Source: JBAZLV01 sp964586075 (GTDB taxonomy: Bacteria > Nitrospirota > UBA9217). From it: a DNA stretch of 64,000 nt. The stretch is taken from the NCBI GenBank assembly GCA_964586075.1, contig CAZPGZ010000010.1, positions 1 to 64,000 on the forward strand, given 5' to 3'. Under the pieces are notes generated by a model. It did not search any database. It saw nothing but the letters and a program-made list of their open reading frames with translations, and was not told the DNA's origin. A program made the position numbers and the translations under genes. This document shows, one piece after another, positions 7,149 through 13,334 of this stretch; positions within the stretch are counted from its first letter, which is position 1, and each line of letters starts with the position of its first letter.

Positions 7149-7862
7149 TCATTCATATTCTTCAGTTATGTCTTTCAGTGCGCGCACTTTCACCGCTGTG
7201 GTAAGAGCGCCTGCGGTGGATTTATATTTAAAAGGTTTCTGATCGCCCTTGACAACAAAGGTCCTCATGTCGTTTTTTGCCGGTACTGATTGCTTTCCAA
7301 AATCGACATATACCGATTGATCCGGATAGAGAATTAATCCGGTTGTCCTGCTAAGAATCTGCATGTGCGCCATGGGAGACGTTTGGAGAAGAAAACATTT
7401 ACCCGCAGCATCATAGGGATTCATTACCAATAGGTTCTCAAAATAGTATATTTTTTGCTTACATTCCTGAAGGGTTTTCTTGCCGATAATCTTGAGCAGA
7501 TGCTCTTCTTTCTGCCGCTCTTTTTTTGCATCTTCAATGGCGGCTTCTTGTGCGGCTTTTTCCTGCAATGCCTTCTGCTCCTGGGCAAGTTTTTCTTTTC
7601 GTTCTTCTTCCGCGATTCTTATTCTAGTAAGGGCCGCATCTTTTTCAGCAGAACACTTATCAAAGCAGATTTTTCTATTTTTCATTGCCTCTTCGTCCAG
7701 CTTAAATGTTTTGTTAAAATTGGCAGACGGGTCGGGAAGTTTTAAACATTCAACATTGCAGCCTTCATACTGAATCATATAGCTAGGACGATCATCAGCA
7801 AATAGAGGGCTGATCATAAAAAATGCAAAAAATACCGCAAAAATGTGCAATTTATTGTTCAT
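7149..7862 (-). CDS. Secreted coiled-coil protein, candidate lysogenic-conversion gene
   Basis: A 237-residue protein with a clear signal peptide (cleavage near LFADD, residue 22). Four cysteines around residues 34-70 (C-x3-C, then C-x3-C) resemble a twin-cysteine pair. A charged coiled coil spans about 75-125, followed by a compact C-terminal domain. It lies between the left operators and the repressor, faces the same way as the repressor and has its own upstream region. This is the usual place for genes expressed in the lysogen. The role (cell-surface change or superinfection exclusion) is inferred. Confidence 0.7.
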   Translation of the reverse strand: MNNKLHIFAVFFAFFMISPLFADDRPSYMIQYEGCNVECLKLPDPSANFNKTFKLDEEAMKNRKICFDKCSAEKDAALTRIRIAEEERKEKLAQEQKALQEKAAQEAAIEDAKKERQKEEHLLKIIGKKTLQECKQKIYYFENLLVMNPYDAAGKCFLLQTSPMAHMQILSRTTGLILYPDQSVYVDFGKQSVPAKNDMRTFVVKGDQKPFKYKSTAGALTTAVKVRALKDITEEYE

Positions 7863-7904
7863 TTCATGCTCCTTTGTGTTTAGTCACTCATCATATGACT
7901 GTAA

Positions 7905-7920
7905 TTTATGATATCATAAA
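7905..7920. promoter_or_regulatory. 16-bp perfect palindrome between divergent genes
   Basis: TTTATGATATCATAAA is a perfect 16-bp palindrome in the AT-rich gap between the secreted-protein gene (leftward from 7862) and a small rightward gene (7973). It is unlike the phage repressor operators. It could bind a host or phage dimeric regulator. Confidence 0.45.
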
Positions 7921-7972
7921 AAGATATTATAAAAATAATTATTGTTAAGCTTAATCATACAACGGAGGATAC

Positions 7973-8146
7973 ATGGATAAGGTTTTAGAGTTTGTTCATA
8001 AGTGTGATGAATGCATTTTCAAAAATTATTTTGACGAAGTAAAACCTCGCCTTCATGTTATTTATTCCGCGTTATTAAAAGAGAGATGCCCATCCGCTAT
8101 ACAAGGAAGCAATGTAATAAAATTCCCCGAAATCAAAAAAGATTAA
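7973..8146 (+). CDS. Small protein convergent with the repressor
   Basis: A 57-residue ORF (MDKVLEFVHKCDECIF...) behind a CGGAGG site. It ends at TAA 8144-8146 and overlaps the repressor stop by four bases in convergent orientation. It has a CDEC motif near residue 11 and a basic C-terminus. It is too short for a standard ORF cutoff, but the ribosome site is strong. Function is unknown; proximity to the repressor allows a regulatory role. Confidence 0.5.
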   Translation: MDKVLEFVHKCDECIFKNYFDEVKPRLHVIYSALLKERCPSAIQGSNVIKFPEIKKD

Positions 8147-8607
8147 AGTATCTTTTTTTTGCCTTTCCTTTCCGGTTTGACCATTGTAACGAGGCTTGAC
8201 AGCATTTCGGTGTCCTGTTTTCCTCTTATGGCGGAAGCTTTGTCATTTTTTACCACGGAAAGTATTTTCTTTTCCTCAGCGTATTTTAATACCTCTTGTT
8301 TCTTTTCCGGTGGCAATTCCTGCATGATTGAAATGATTCTATAGATAATCGGGTCGTATTTTGGCTCCACTATTTTATGTGACGCAAGATCGTCCAGCGA
8401 TATTTCCAGGGCCTTTGATGCATTATAGGCAAATTCAAATGATACATTTGGCACCTTATTATTGAGTATGTCGCTTACCGTAACCGCGTGGTTGTGAACC
8501 TTTCCAGCAAACTGGTATGATTTTATTCCCCTGTCATTAATTACTCGCTGTATGTTAGCTGTCAACTTCTTAACGCATTCTGGTACTTTTTTCGGTTTCT
8601 TTTCCAT
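8143..8607 (-). CDS. Prophage repressor (XRE-type helix-turn-helix)
   Basis: A 154-residue protein. Residues of about 12-75 form a lambda-repressor-like fold: KLTANIQRVINDRGIKSYQ, then VTVSDILNNK as the recognition region, then ALEISLDDL. The C-terminal half is charged and helical and has no LexA-type peptidase motif. Induction therefore probably does not use self-cleavage. The gene faces away from the Cro-like gene with operators between. Its -10 element ends only six bases before the ATG, which implies a leaderless message, as for lambda cI from PRM. Confidence 0.82.
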   Translation of the reverse strand: MEKKPKKVPECVKKLTANIQRVINDRGIKSYQFAGKVHNHAVTVSDILNNKVPNVSFEFAYNASKALEISLDDLASHKIVEPKYDPIIYRIISIMQELPPEKKQEVLKYAEEKKILSVVKNDKASAIRGKQDTEMLSSLVTMVKPERKGKKKIL

Positions 8608-8613
8608 GAAAAA

Positions 8614-8642
8614 ATAATATCCTTTTGGCTAATTAATTACAA
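8614..8642 (-). promoter_or_regulatory. Repressor promoter (PRM-like) with overlapping operator
   Basis: On the minus strand, TTGTAA (8637-8642), a 17-bp spacer and TATTAT (8614-8619) lie just before the repressor ATG at 8607. A fourth operator (8617-8632, ATATCCTTTTGGCTAA) covers the spacer and the -10. The repressor could therefore limit its own synthesis. The left half of this operator is the weakest of the four. Confidence 0.65.
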
Positions 8643-8665
8643 TAAACGAATGACTAAAAAAACTA

Positions 8666-8694
8666 TTGACAAATGTTAGTTGATTGGCTAATAT
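8666..8694 (+). promoter_or_regulatory. Rightward early promoter (PR-like)
   Basis: TTGACA (8666-8671), a 17-bp spacer and TAATAT (8689-8694). The expected transcription start is at about 8701. The Cro-like ATG is at 8703, so the transcript would have essentially no leader. The hexamers and spacing equal those of the leftward promoter at 6680-6708. Confidence 0.8.
8676..8691. promoter_or_regulatory. Repressor operator, right site
   Basis: TTAGTTGATTGGCTAA lies between the -35 and -10 of the rightward promoter. Its ends TTAG/CTAA are symmetric and it shares GGCTAA with the other sites. Binding by repressor or the Cro-like protein would block rightward transcription. Confidence 0.7.
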
Positions 8695-8702
8695 TTGTAA
8701 TT

Positions 8703-8918
8703 ATGAGAAAGCAAAAACAAAAAACAATAGCCGAGCAACTGCAAATGTCAGAGGTTTTCGTCTCACGGGTAAAAACTGGCGTCCTTTTTACCGAAAGCGA
8801 AGATCTGGCCATTGCTCTATCGAAATTAACAAAAAAACCAGCCATAGCTTACATTTCACCAAGACTTCGGAAGATGTATTTGCGGGCTAACCCTTTGCTT
8901 AAAAAGGTAGCAAGCTAA
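8703..8918 (+). CDS. Cro-like helix-turn-helix protein
   Basis: A 71-residue protein starting at the ATG at 8703; an earlier in-frame ATG at 8673 lies inside the promoter and is rejected. TIAEQLQMSEVFVSRVKTG (about residues 8-26) is a helix-turn-helix, and the C-terminus is basic (RKMYLRANPLLKK). It is the first gene of the rightward operon, divergent from the repressor. Position and size fit a Cro function at the same operators. The start has no ribosome site, consistent with a leaderless message. Confidence 0.75.
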   Translation: MRKQKQKTIAEQLQMSEVFVSRVKTGVLFTESEDLAIALSKLTKKPAIAYISPRLRKMYLRANPLLKKVAS

Positions 8919-8936
8919 AAAATTTTATCCAAAAAG

Positions 8937-8956
8937 GGCGAGTAAAGGCGAGTAAA
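8937..8956 (+). repeat. Tandem 10-bp repeat GGCGAGTAAA x2
   Basis: Two perfect head-to-tail copies of GGCGAGTAAA (8937-8946, 8947-8956) lie between the Cro-like gene and the CII-like gene. A one-turn direct repeat is typical of an activator or antitermination site. CII proteins bind direct repeats, so a CII-type target is possible (inference). Confidence 0.45.
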
Positions 8957-8988
8957 TTAGTTTTTTCGCTGATTATAGGAGGCGGTCT

Positions 8989-9399
8989 ATGTATCAGGAA
9001 AGATTTACTTTTTTGGAAGAAACGACTGATAAAGAAATAATGATCAATTGTAGGAATTTCAAGCAATCTTTACGCTTGAGCGCCCTTAGGTCCGGGAAAT
9101 CATACAAGGTCATTGCCATAGAACTCCAAGAGGACGGGCACAAAATAGACGAAAGCACATTATCTCTTTGCCTGTCAGACGACCCTGCCCAAAAGAAAAA
9201 CTTTCCGCCCGAAGCAATAAACGATTTTATCAGAAGAACAACCGATATTCCACTCCGCTACCTGGCATTGACCAACGGGTGCGGTTTGTACAGGCTCAAA
9301 TCTAATCTGGAGATGGAGCTAGAAAAAGAGCGGTCGCTGAGAAAAAAAGCCCAAGAAGAACTTGAAACTATCCGTCAGTGGGAAAAATCCAAGAAGTAG
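8989..9399 (+). CDS. CII-like phage regulatory protein
   Basis: A 136-residue protein behind an AGGAGG site. Residues of about 25-50 look like a helix-turn-helix (LSALRSGKSYKVIAIELQ), followed by FPPEAINDFIRRTTDIPLRY, a pattern of the phage CII/Cox-type regulatory family. The last 35 residues are coiled coil (EMELEKERSLRKKAQEEL). It probably controls the lysis-lysogeny choice or early genes after the Cro-like gene. The family assignment is from pattern memory. Confidence 0.65.
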   Translation: MYQERFTFLEETTDKEIMINCRNFKQSLRLSALRSGKSYKVIAIELQEDGHKIDESTLSLCLSDDPAQKKNFPPEAINDFIRRTTDIPLRYLALTNGCGLYRLKSNLEMELEKERSLRKKAQEELETIRQWEKSKK

Positions 9400-9411
9400 G
9401 GGAGGTATGTC

Positions 9412-9561
9412 ATGTCGTATTGCTGCATGGAGCACGGAGATTACAAAGCTGACTGCTGCCCGGACTGTCTGGATGATCTGAGCCACGACCGACGTATGCA
9501 CGCCCTGAGCAGGGTGGCGGTGGCCTGTTTTGCGATTGCGCTTTTTTACGTTTTGATTTGA
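9412..9561 (+). CDS. Small membrane protein with N-terminal cysteine pairs
   Basis: A 49-residue ORF starting ATGTCGTATTGC behind GGGGAGG. The N-terminal part has CC...CCPDC, a possible zinc knuckle, and residues of about 31-49 (RVAVACFAIALFYVLI) form one membrane helix. It follows the CII-like gene by 12 bases. Function is unknown. Confidence 0.55.
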   Translation: MSYCCMEHGDYKADCCPDCLDDLSHDRRMHALSRVAVACFAIALFYVLI

Positions 9562-9571
9562 AAACCCCGAA

Positions 9572-9689
9572 GGGGCTTTGAGCGTATGCGTATGTTCGCG
9601 GAGTACGCTGCTGAGTCATACCCTGTCCTAGGAGTCTGGCGGGTGAACAGGACAAGCTTTTTATAGGGCCGACGCCAGAGCAAAGCCCC
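9572..9689 (+). ncRNA. Candidate structured RNA in a long non-coding gap
   Basis: GGGGCTTTG (9572-9580) pairs with CAAAGCCCC (9681-9689) as a perfect 9-bp closing stem. Immediately inside, AGCGTA (9581-9586) pairs with TACGCT (9604-9609). TCTGGCG (9635-9641) pairs with CGCCAGA (9673-9679). CCTGT/ACAGG (9622-9626 with 9647-9651) would cross the last stem as a pseudoknot. No convincing protein start precedes 9851. I do not recognise a known Rfam class. It may be a cis-acting leader of the rightward operon or a free small RNA. Confidence 0.45.
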
Positions 9690-9781
9690 ACTATAACAAG
9701 ACACGGTTTTCGGTGACGGTGCCGGTTAGAGATTTGATGGTGCATCCATACGGCATGGGGAACCGAGACACAACAGTGCCA

Positions 9782-9827
9782 CGCTCTCCCCAGAGCGATT
9801 ACCATAGGGGCGGCTCATCACCGCCCC
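9782..9827 (+). promoter_or_regulatory. Two perfect hairpins before the HisKA-like gene
   Basis: CGCTCT/AGAGCG (9782-9787 with 9792-9797, CCCC loop) is followed by GGGGCGG/CCGCCCC (9807-9813 with 9821-9827, seven-base loop). Neither is followed by a T-run, so ordinary termination is unlikely. They end 23 bases before the ATG at 9851. The GGGGCGG stem recurs at 13178-13200. Confidence 0.5.
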
Positions 9828-9850
9828 GCCTCCCTGAAAGGAGTTTATCA

Positions 9851-10087
9851 ATGCCTATCACAGTAGAACAGAAAAAAGAATACCTGCAAACTCTGCAGGG
9901 TCTCTCCGAAATATGTCCCGCGACTAAGCACCTGGCGCATGATATCAGGAATCATTTGCAGGTCATCATGTGCAACGTGGAGATGATTAACAAGGCCGAG
10001 ACTCCCGATCAGACGCTGACCTATCAGGCTCGGATTCAGGATTCTGCTGATAGCATCGCAAAACTGTTGTCGGAGGTGGGACTGTGA
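9851..10087 (+). CDS. Orphan HisKA-like mini-protein
   Basis: A 78-residue protein; the start at 9851 has AAGGAG eight bases upstream. LAHDIRNHLQVIMCNVEMI (residues 28-46, His30) resembles the H-box of histidine kinases and Spo0B-type phosphotransferases. The second helix (IQDSADSIAKLLSEVGL) completes a helical hairpin. There is no ATPase or receiver domain. It could be a phosphotransfer or decoy partner for host kinases, such as the NtrB-like kinase at 53113 in this window, whose H-box reads AHELRNPMAVI. The structural role is inferred from the motif. Confidence 0.55.
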   Translation: MPITVEQKKEYLQTLQGLSEICPATKHLAHDIRNHLQVIMCNVEMINKAETPDQTLTYQARIQDSADSIAKLLSEVGL

Positions 10088-10188
10088 AAACAGCATGGAG
10101 AGAGTTGATAGACGATGTGTGCTGGTTCGCTTTGGTATTTACAGCCTTATACATGACAGTCCATATCGCAGTATTTTGGGCGAGATAG
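10084..10188 (+). CDS. Single-helix membrane peptide
   Basis: A 34-residue ORF starting at GTG (10084), overlapping the stop of the HisKA-like gene by two bases. The sequence is KTAWRELIDDVCWFALVFTA, then a hydrophobic stretch ending FWAR. It is one predicted membrane helix flanked by charges. The overlap suggests translational coupling with the HisKA-like protein. Function is unknown. Confidence 0.45.
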   Translation: MKTAWRELIDDVCWFALVFTALYMTVHIAVFWAR

Positions 10189-10200
10189 GAGAGGAAAAGT

Positions 10201-10371
10201 ATGCTGACTCTCGCAAATGTTAACCTGAAGGAAAAGCTGCAAGAGATAAGAAGTTACGCAAAAAAGCAGGCGTTCGCTACGAGCATACATGAGGCTGAAT
10301 TTATCGAGGCCAGCATAAACGAAACCTGCGACGAGATAGAGGCATCAATCGTGGCAAAGGAGGGAGAATGA
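10201..10371 (+). CDS. Small helical phage protein
   Basis: A 56-residue ORF (MLTLANVNLKEKLQEIRSYA...) behind GGAGAGGAAA. It is acidic and helical throughout. The stop overlaps the start of the transglycosylase-like gene (ATGA at 10368). No family is recognised. Confidence 0.5.
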   Translation: MLTLANVNLKEKLQEIRSYAKKQAFATSIHEAEFIEASINETCDEIEASIVAKEGE

Positions 10372-10793
10372 GGCGACACATCCTAATTACTACCGCTTTG
10401 CTTATCTCTACCATCATATTTATTAACTGCGCTTCAAACGCGTCGCAAACAATTATACGTCAGGTAGAATCGGACGCGCGACACCAGAAAGAATTGAAAT
10501 TTCAGAAACTGATTAAGGAAATAATACACCGAGAGTCTAGTGGACGGCATAAGGGCGTTTATGGAGATAATTACAACTCATACGGCATCTGTCAGTTTCA
10601 ATGGGACACGTTTCATAAATTCGCAAAGAAATACAAAATCAAAAACGCAAATTATTACGGCAAGGCAGATCAAATATCGCTCATGGCGAGAATGATTAAA
10701 GATGGTTTTGGATTCGAGTGGTCCGTATACAAAGACGCATACCGATCGGTGTACGGCACGGATCCGCCGCCGCGTGGAGTAAAACTGGTTTAA
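10368..10793 (+). CDS. Exported lysozyme-like / lytic transglycosylase-type protein
   Basis: A 141-residue protein with a signal sequence ending in a possible lipobox (FINC, Cys about 21). The mature part has IIHRESSGRHKGVYGDNY and SYGICQFQWDTF, the E-S-S-G and G-x-x-Q-F pattern of soluble lytic transglycosylase (SLT) folds with Glu as the catalytic residue. It is in the early rightward operon rather than with the late lysis genes. A role in host envelope modification during early infection is possible. The fold is likely; the substrate is inferred. Confidence 0.65.
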   Translation: MRRHILITTALLISTIIFINCASNASQTIIRQVESDARHQKELKFQKLIKEIIHRESSGRHKGVYGDNYNSYGICQFQWDTFHKFAKKYKIKNANYYGKADQISLMARMIKDGFGFEWSVYKDAYRSVYGTDPPPRGVKLV

Positions 10794-10920
10794 ATCTTTC
10801 GGGGGAAATCGGCTGACGTTCGGCAGGAAACCGACGACGATCTTTTAACTCCTAAAGGTACCGGCTATTCAGGTGGTCTCAAAACAAATCGAGAGTACCC
10901 CGAATAACATATGAGGTTTT

Positions 10921-11286
10921 ATGCGGCAACTTGAACGCGCAGAACAGACAGCATTATTCAATTGGGCGGCATGGCAATCAGGAAAATATCCAGAATTAAA
11001 GCTGATGTTTGCCATACCGAACGGGGGTTCAAGGAACGTCATTGAAGCCGTGAACCTGAAAAAGTCCGGCGTCAAGGCCGGAGTCCCTGACATCTGTCTG
11101 CCGGTTGCCCGCGGGGAATACAACTGCCTATGGATTGAGATGAAATCGGAAAACGGGAAACAGTCTGATCCACAGCGTCAATGGATGTATAACCTCACGC
11201 AAATCGGAAGGGGTTGTTACGAGATATGCAGATCGTCGGAAGATGCCATAAAAATCATTGAGGAGTATCTATCATGCAAACTCTGA
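10921..11286 (+). CDS. VRR-NUC domain nuclease
   Basis: A 121-residue protein that is almost entirely a VRR-NUC module of the PD-(D/E)XK superfamily. Glu8 starts the first helix (RAEQTALFNWA), then IPNGG, then GVKAGVPDICL with the catalytic Asp, then LWIEMKSENGKQSDPQRQ with Glu and Lys. Phage members of this size act on branched or flap DNA. It precedes the replication genes, in keeping with a role in phage DNA replication or recombination. A 127-base gap before it has no clear gene. Confidence 0.85.
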   Translation: MRQLERAEQTALFNWAAWQSGKYPELKLMFAIPNGGSRNVIEAVNLKKSGVKAGVPDICLPVARGEYNCLWIEMKSENGKQSDPQRQWMYNLTQIGRGCYEICRSSEDAIKIIEEYLSCKL

Positions 11287-11621
11287 CACAGGAAAAATTA
11301 CCGCTCGATGGAACCGCGCTAAGAGAACGGGGAATCGAACGGTCATTGAACCACGCAGAATGTGAACTCCCCGGGTGGAAAATTCGCGCCATGGATTACC
11401 TGATAAATTTTCTCCGTGCCCAGGGCAGCGTGCCATTCCAGGCAGAATATTTCCGCGCGTGGGCATACTCTCGCGGTCTTGACCGTCCTCCGAGTGAGAG
11501 GGCGTTCGGAGGAATAATCCTGAAGGCAAAGAAGGACAATCTCATAAGTTTTGTCAGATACGAATCAGTATCAAATCCAAAAGCGCACAAGGCGTTCGCA
11601 AGCGTCTGGAAGGCGGCGTAA
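11274..11621 (+). CDS. Phage early protein of the RERGIERSLNHA type
   Basis: A 115-residue protein overlapping the nuclease gene by 13 bases. LRERGIERSLNHAE near residue 16 and the C-terminal winged-helix-like half (FRAWAYSRGLDRPPSERAFG) resemble a family seen upstream of phage replication genes. A DNA-binding role is plausible. No function is established that I know. Confidence 0.55.
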   Translation: MQTLTQEKLPLDGTALRERGIERSLNHAECELPGWKIRAMDYLINFLRAQGSVPFQAEYFRAWAYSRGLDRPPSERAFGGIILKAKKDNLISFVRYESVSNPKAHKAFASVWKAA

Positions 11622-11626
11622 AAAAC

Positions 11627-11782
11627 ATGGAACCTTTCGAGGAAATATATCAAAGAGTACAGCACGGAAAAATAGATAAATATTTATTCGGAAATGAAAA
11701 AATGAAACCAGAGAATCGCATTAAGCTGCTTGCGGCGTCGTATTGGAGGTTAAATGGCGCGTCCACAAAAACAAACGGTTGA
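11627..11782 (+). CDS. Possible small protein before the replisome organiser
   Basis: A 51-residue ORF (MEPFEEIYQRVQHGKIDKYL...) starting five bases after the previous stop and overlapping the next gene by 29 bases. No clear ribosome site precedes it. The amphipathic, charged sequence looks protein-like. It may be translated by coupling. Confidence 0.4.
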   Translation: MEPFEEIYQRVQHGKIDKYLFGNEKMKPENRIKLLAASYWRLNGASTKTNG

Positions 11783-12536
11783 TTATTTCCCGCATCAATG
11801 CAGCCACATCGGCAAGACACTTTTCATTCTCGAACAAAAATATGGCAATGACGGATACTCGTTTTGGTTCAAGCTGCTTGAAACTCTTGGATCGACAGAC
11901 GGACATTGCCTTGATATGAACAACAAAGATAACTGGTACTTCATGTGTGCCAAAGCCAGAGTGAGCGAACAGATAGCAAATGAAATTCTCGATCTTCTGT
12001 CTGACCTAGATGCCATAGACCCAGAATTATGGAAAAATAGTCGCCTTGTGTGGTCCCAAAATTACGTAGACGGCATACGAGATGCCTATAGAAACCGCGT
12101 TGTGGAGGTTCCCGATAAACCAGAAATACAACATCAGAAACCACACTCTGATGATGGTTTCCAGCGTAAGAAACGCACAAGTGAAAGAGTTTCGCTTGAC
12201 GGAAAATCTAAAACTAGACTAGATGAAACTAGAGTAAACAAAAGAATATATAAGGCACCGTTTATTCCGCCCACGGTCGATGAGGTGCGTTCGTACTGCG
12301 ATGAACGGAAAAACGGTATAGACCCTCAGTACTTTGTCGACAGCAATACGGCAAAGGGTTGGGTGATAGGGAAAAACAAGTCTCCGGCAAAAGACTGGAA
12401 GGCGATGATCAGAACATGGGAGAAAACCAACAACGGAGGTAATGGAAATGGAGCAAATAAAAAATCAGATAGACAGCCTCATCCAGCATCGCAACCAGGT
12501 AAGTACTCCGGTGTTGGATCAAAGGTCGAGCTATGA
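11754..12536 (+). CDS. Phage replisome organiser (Lin1244/Lin1753 N-terminal, DUF4373 type)
   Basis: A 260-residue protein behind TGGAGG. The N-terminal part (RPQKQTVDYFPHQCSHIGKT, then KYGNDGYSFWFKLLETLG) is the hallmark of DUF4373, a winged-helix domain that binds the phage replication origin. A basic linker at about 125-170 leads to a C-terminal helical domain ending near WEKTNNGG. It should recruit the DnaC-like loader encoded next, as lambda O recruits P. The two genes overlap by 95 bases. Confidence 0.85.
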   Translation: MARPQKQTVDYFPHQCSHIGKTLFILEQKYGNDGYSFWFKLLETLGSTDGHCLDMNNKDNWYFMCAKARVSEQIANEILDLLSDLDAIDPELWKNSRLVWSQNYVDGIRDAYRNRVVEVPDKPEIQHQKPHSDDGFQRKKRTSERVSLDGKSKTRLDETRVNKRIYKAPFIPPTVDEVRSYCDERKNGIDPQYFVDSNTAKGWVIGKNKSPAKDWKAMIRTWEKTNNGGNGNGANKKSDRQPHPASQPGKYSGVGSKVEL

Positions 12537-13155
12537 AGCAGAAGACTACGACGTAAATGCAAATATCCTTAAAATTTTAAAAACACGCGGAGTGCCTCAA
12601 GCATACCTCCAAAGCAGATTGTCAGATTTCCCCGTAACCATAGAATCTAAAATTGATTCTGAAAGTGGTTATTTCATATACGGTCCAGTAGGCGTTGGTA
12701 AAACACATCTTGCCATATCAATTATGGCAGACAGGATAATAAAAAATTCCATGAACGCCTACCTGATAGGTGATTGCGTGCGGGGTATTTACGATGCGCG
12801 GTTTATACCGGTGACAACATTGCTCAACAGAATAAAGTCATCATTCTCTCCTGATTCCATTGAAACAGAAGGAGACATTATAGAACGAGTTTCTGGATCC
12901 GCGCTGCTGGTGATTGACGACATTGGAGCAGAAAAAGTAACAGAATGGACCCTGCAAACACTTTACACGATTGTCGACATTAGAAGCAGGGAAAAAAAAC
13001 CAATGATAGTCACGAGTAATCTTCCACTCGACGCAATCGCAGAGAAACTGAGCGACAGAATAGCGTCACGAATAATCGGCTTGTGCAAACCATTGGAACT
13101 GTCAGGAGCAGACAAAAGACTTTCAAACACCCAGTCGAAGACTGGCAATCTCTGA
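12442..13155 (+). CDS. DnaC-like helicase loader ATPase
   Basis: A 237-residue AAA+ protein. The start at 12442 is preceded by GGAGG four bases upstream; a second ATG lies two codons later. Walker A is GPVGVGKTHLA (about residue 82) and Walker B is LLVIDDIGAEK (about residue 153). Sensor I is TSNLPLDAI and an arginine-finger region follows (DRIASRIIG). It loads the host replicative helicase onto the origin opened by the preceding gene product. Confidence 0.88.
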   Translation: MEMEQIKNQIDSLIQHRNQVSTPVLDQRSSYEAEDYDVNANILKILKTRGVPQAYLQSRLSDFPVTIESKIDSESGYFIYGPVGVGKTHLAISIMADRIIKNSMNAYLIGDCVRGIYDARFIPVTTLLNRIKSSFSPDSIETEGDIIERVSGSALLVIDDIGAEKVTEWTLQTLYTIVDIRSREKKPMIVTSNLPLDAIAEKLSDRIASRIIGLCKPLELSGADKRLSNTQSKTGNL

Positions 13156-13177
13156 CGAAAGGAATGCAGCGGGTGAC

Positions 13178-13200
13178 GGGGCGGTTTTGCAGGCCGCCCC
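13178..13200 (+). terminator. GGGGCGG hairpin after the helicase loader
   Basis: GGGGCGG (13178-13184) and CCGCCCC (13194-13200) form a perfect 7-bp stem with a nine-base loop, followed by AGTTTT. It may be a weak terminator or an RNA end-protecting hairpin. The same seven-base stem occurs at 9807-9827. Confidence 0.5.
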
Positions 13201-13220
13201 AGTTTTAAGTGTTCGATAAA

Positions 13221-13325
13221 ATGAAACCAAACTTTGAATTTATTGGAGTGCATATTGATTATTTAATAATGGCCGGAAAGGTCTATCCGATTCGCATGTG
13301 GCACATACCAATCAATCTGAATTGA
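13221..13325 (+). CDS. Possible 34-residue protein
   Basis: An ORF (MKPNFEFIGVHIDYLIMAGK...) between the hairpin at 13200 and the zinc-finger gene. No strong ribosome site is visible. It ends nine bases before the next start. The low confidence rests on length alone. Confidence 0.3.
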   Translation: MKPNFEFIGVHIDYLIMAGKVYPIRMWHIPINLN

Positions 13326-13334
13326 GGACTGTTC

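Noticed and set aside
9572..9689. Match to c4 antisense RNA or a known ribozyme
   Set aside because: No motif I can recall aligns convincingly, so only an unclassified structured RNA is claimed.
9713..9850. N-terminal extension of the HisKA-like gene
   Set aside because: It would run through two strong hairpins and ends at the AAGGAG site that serves the ATG at 9851; the residues look non-coding.
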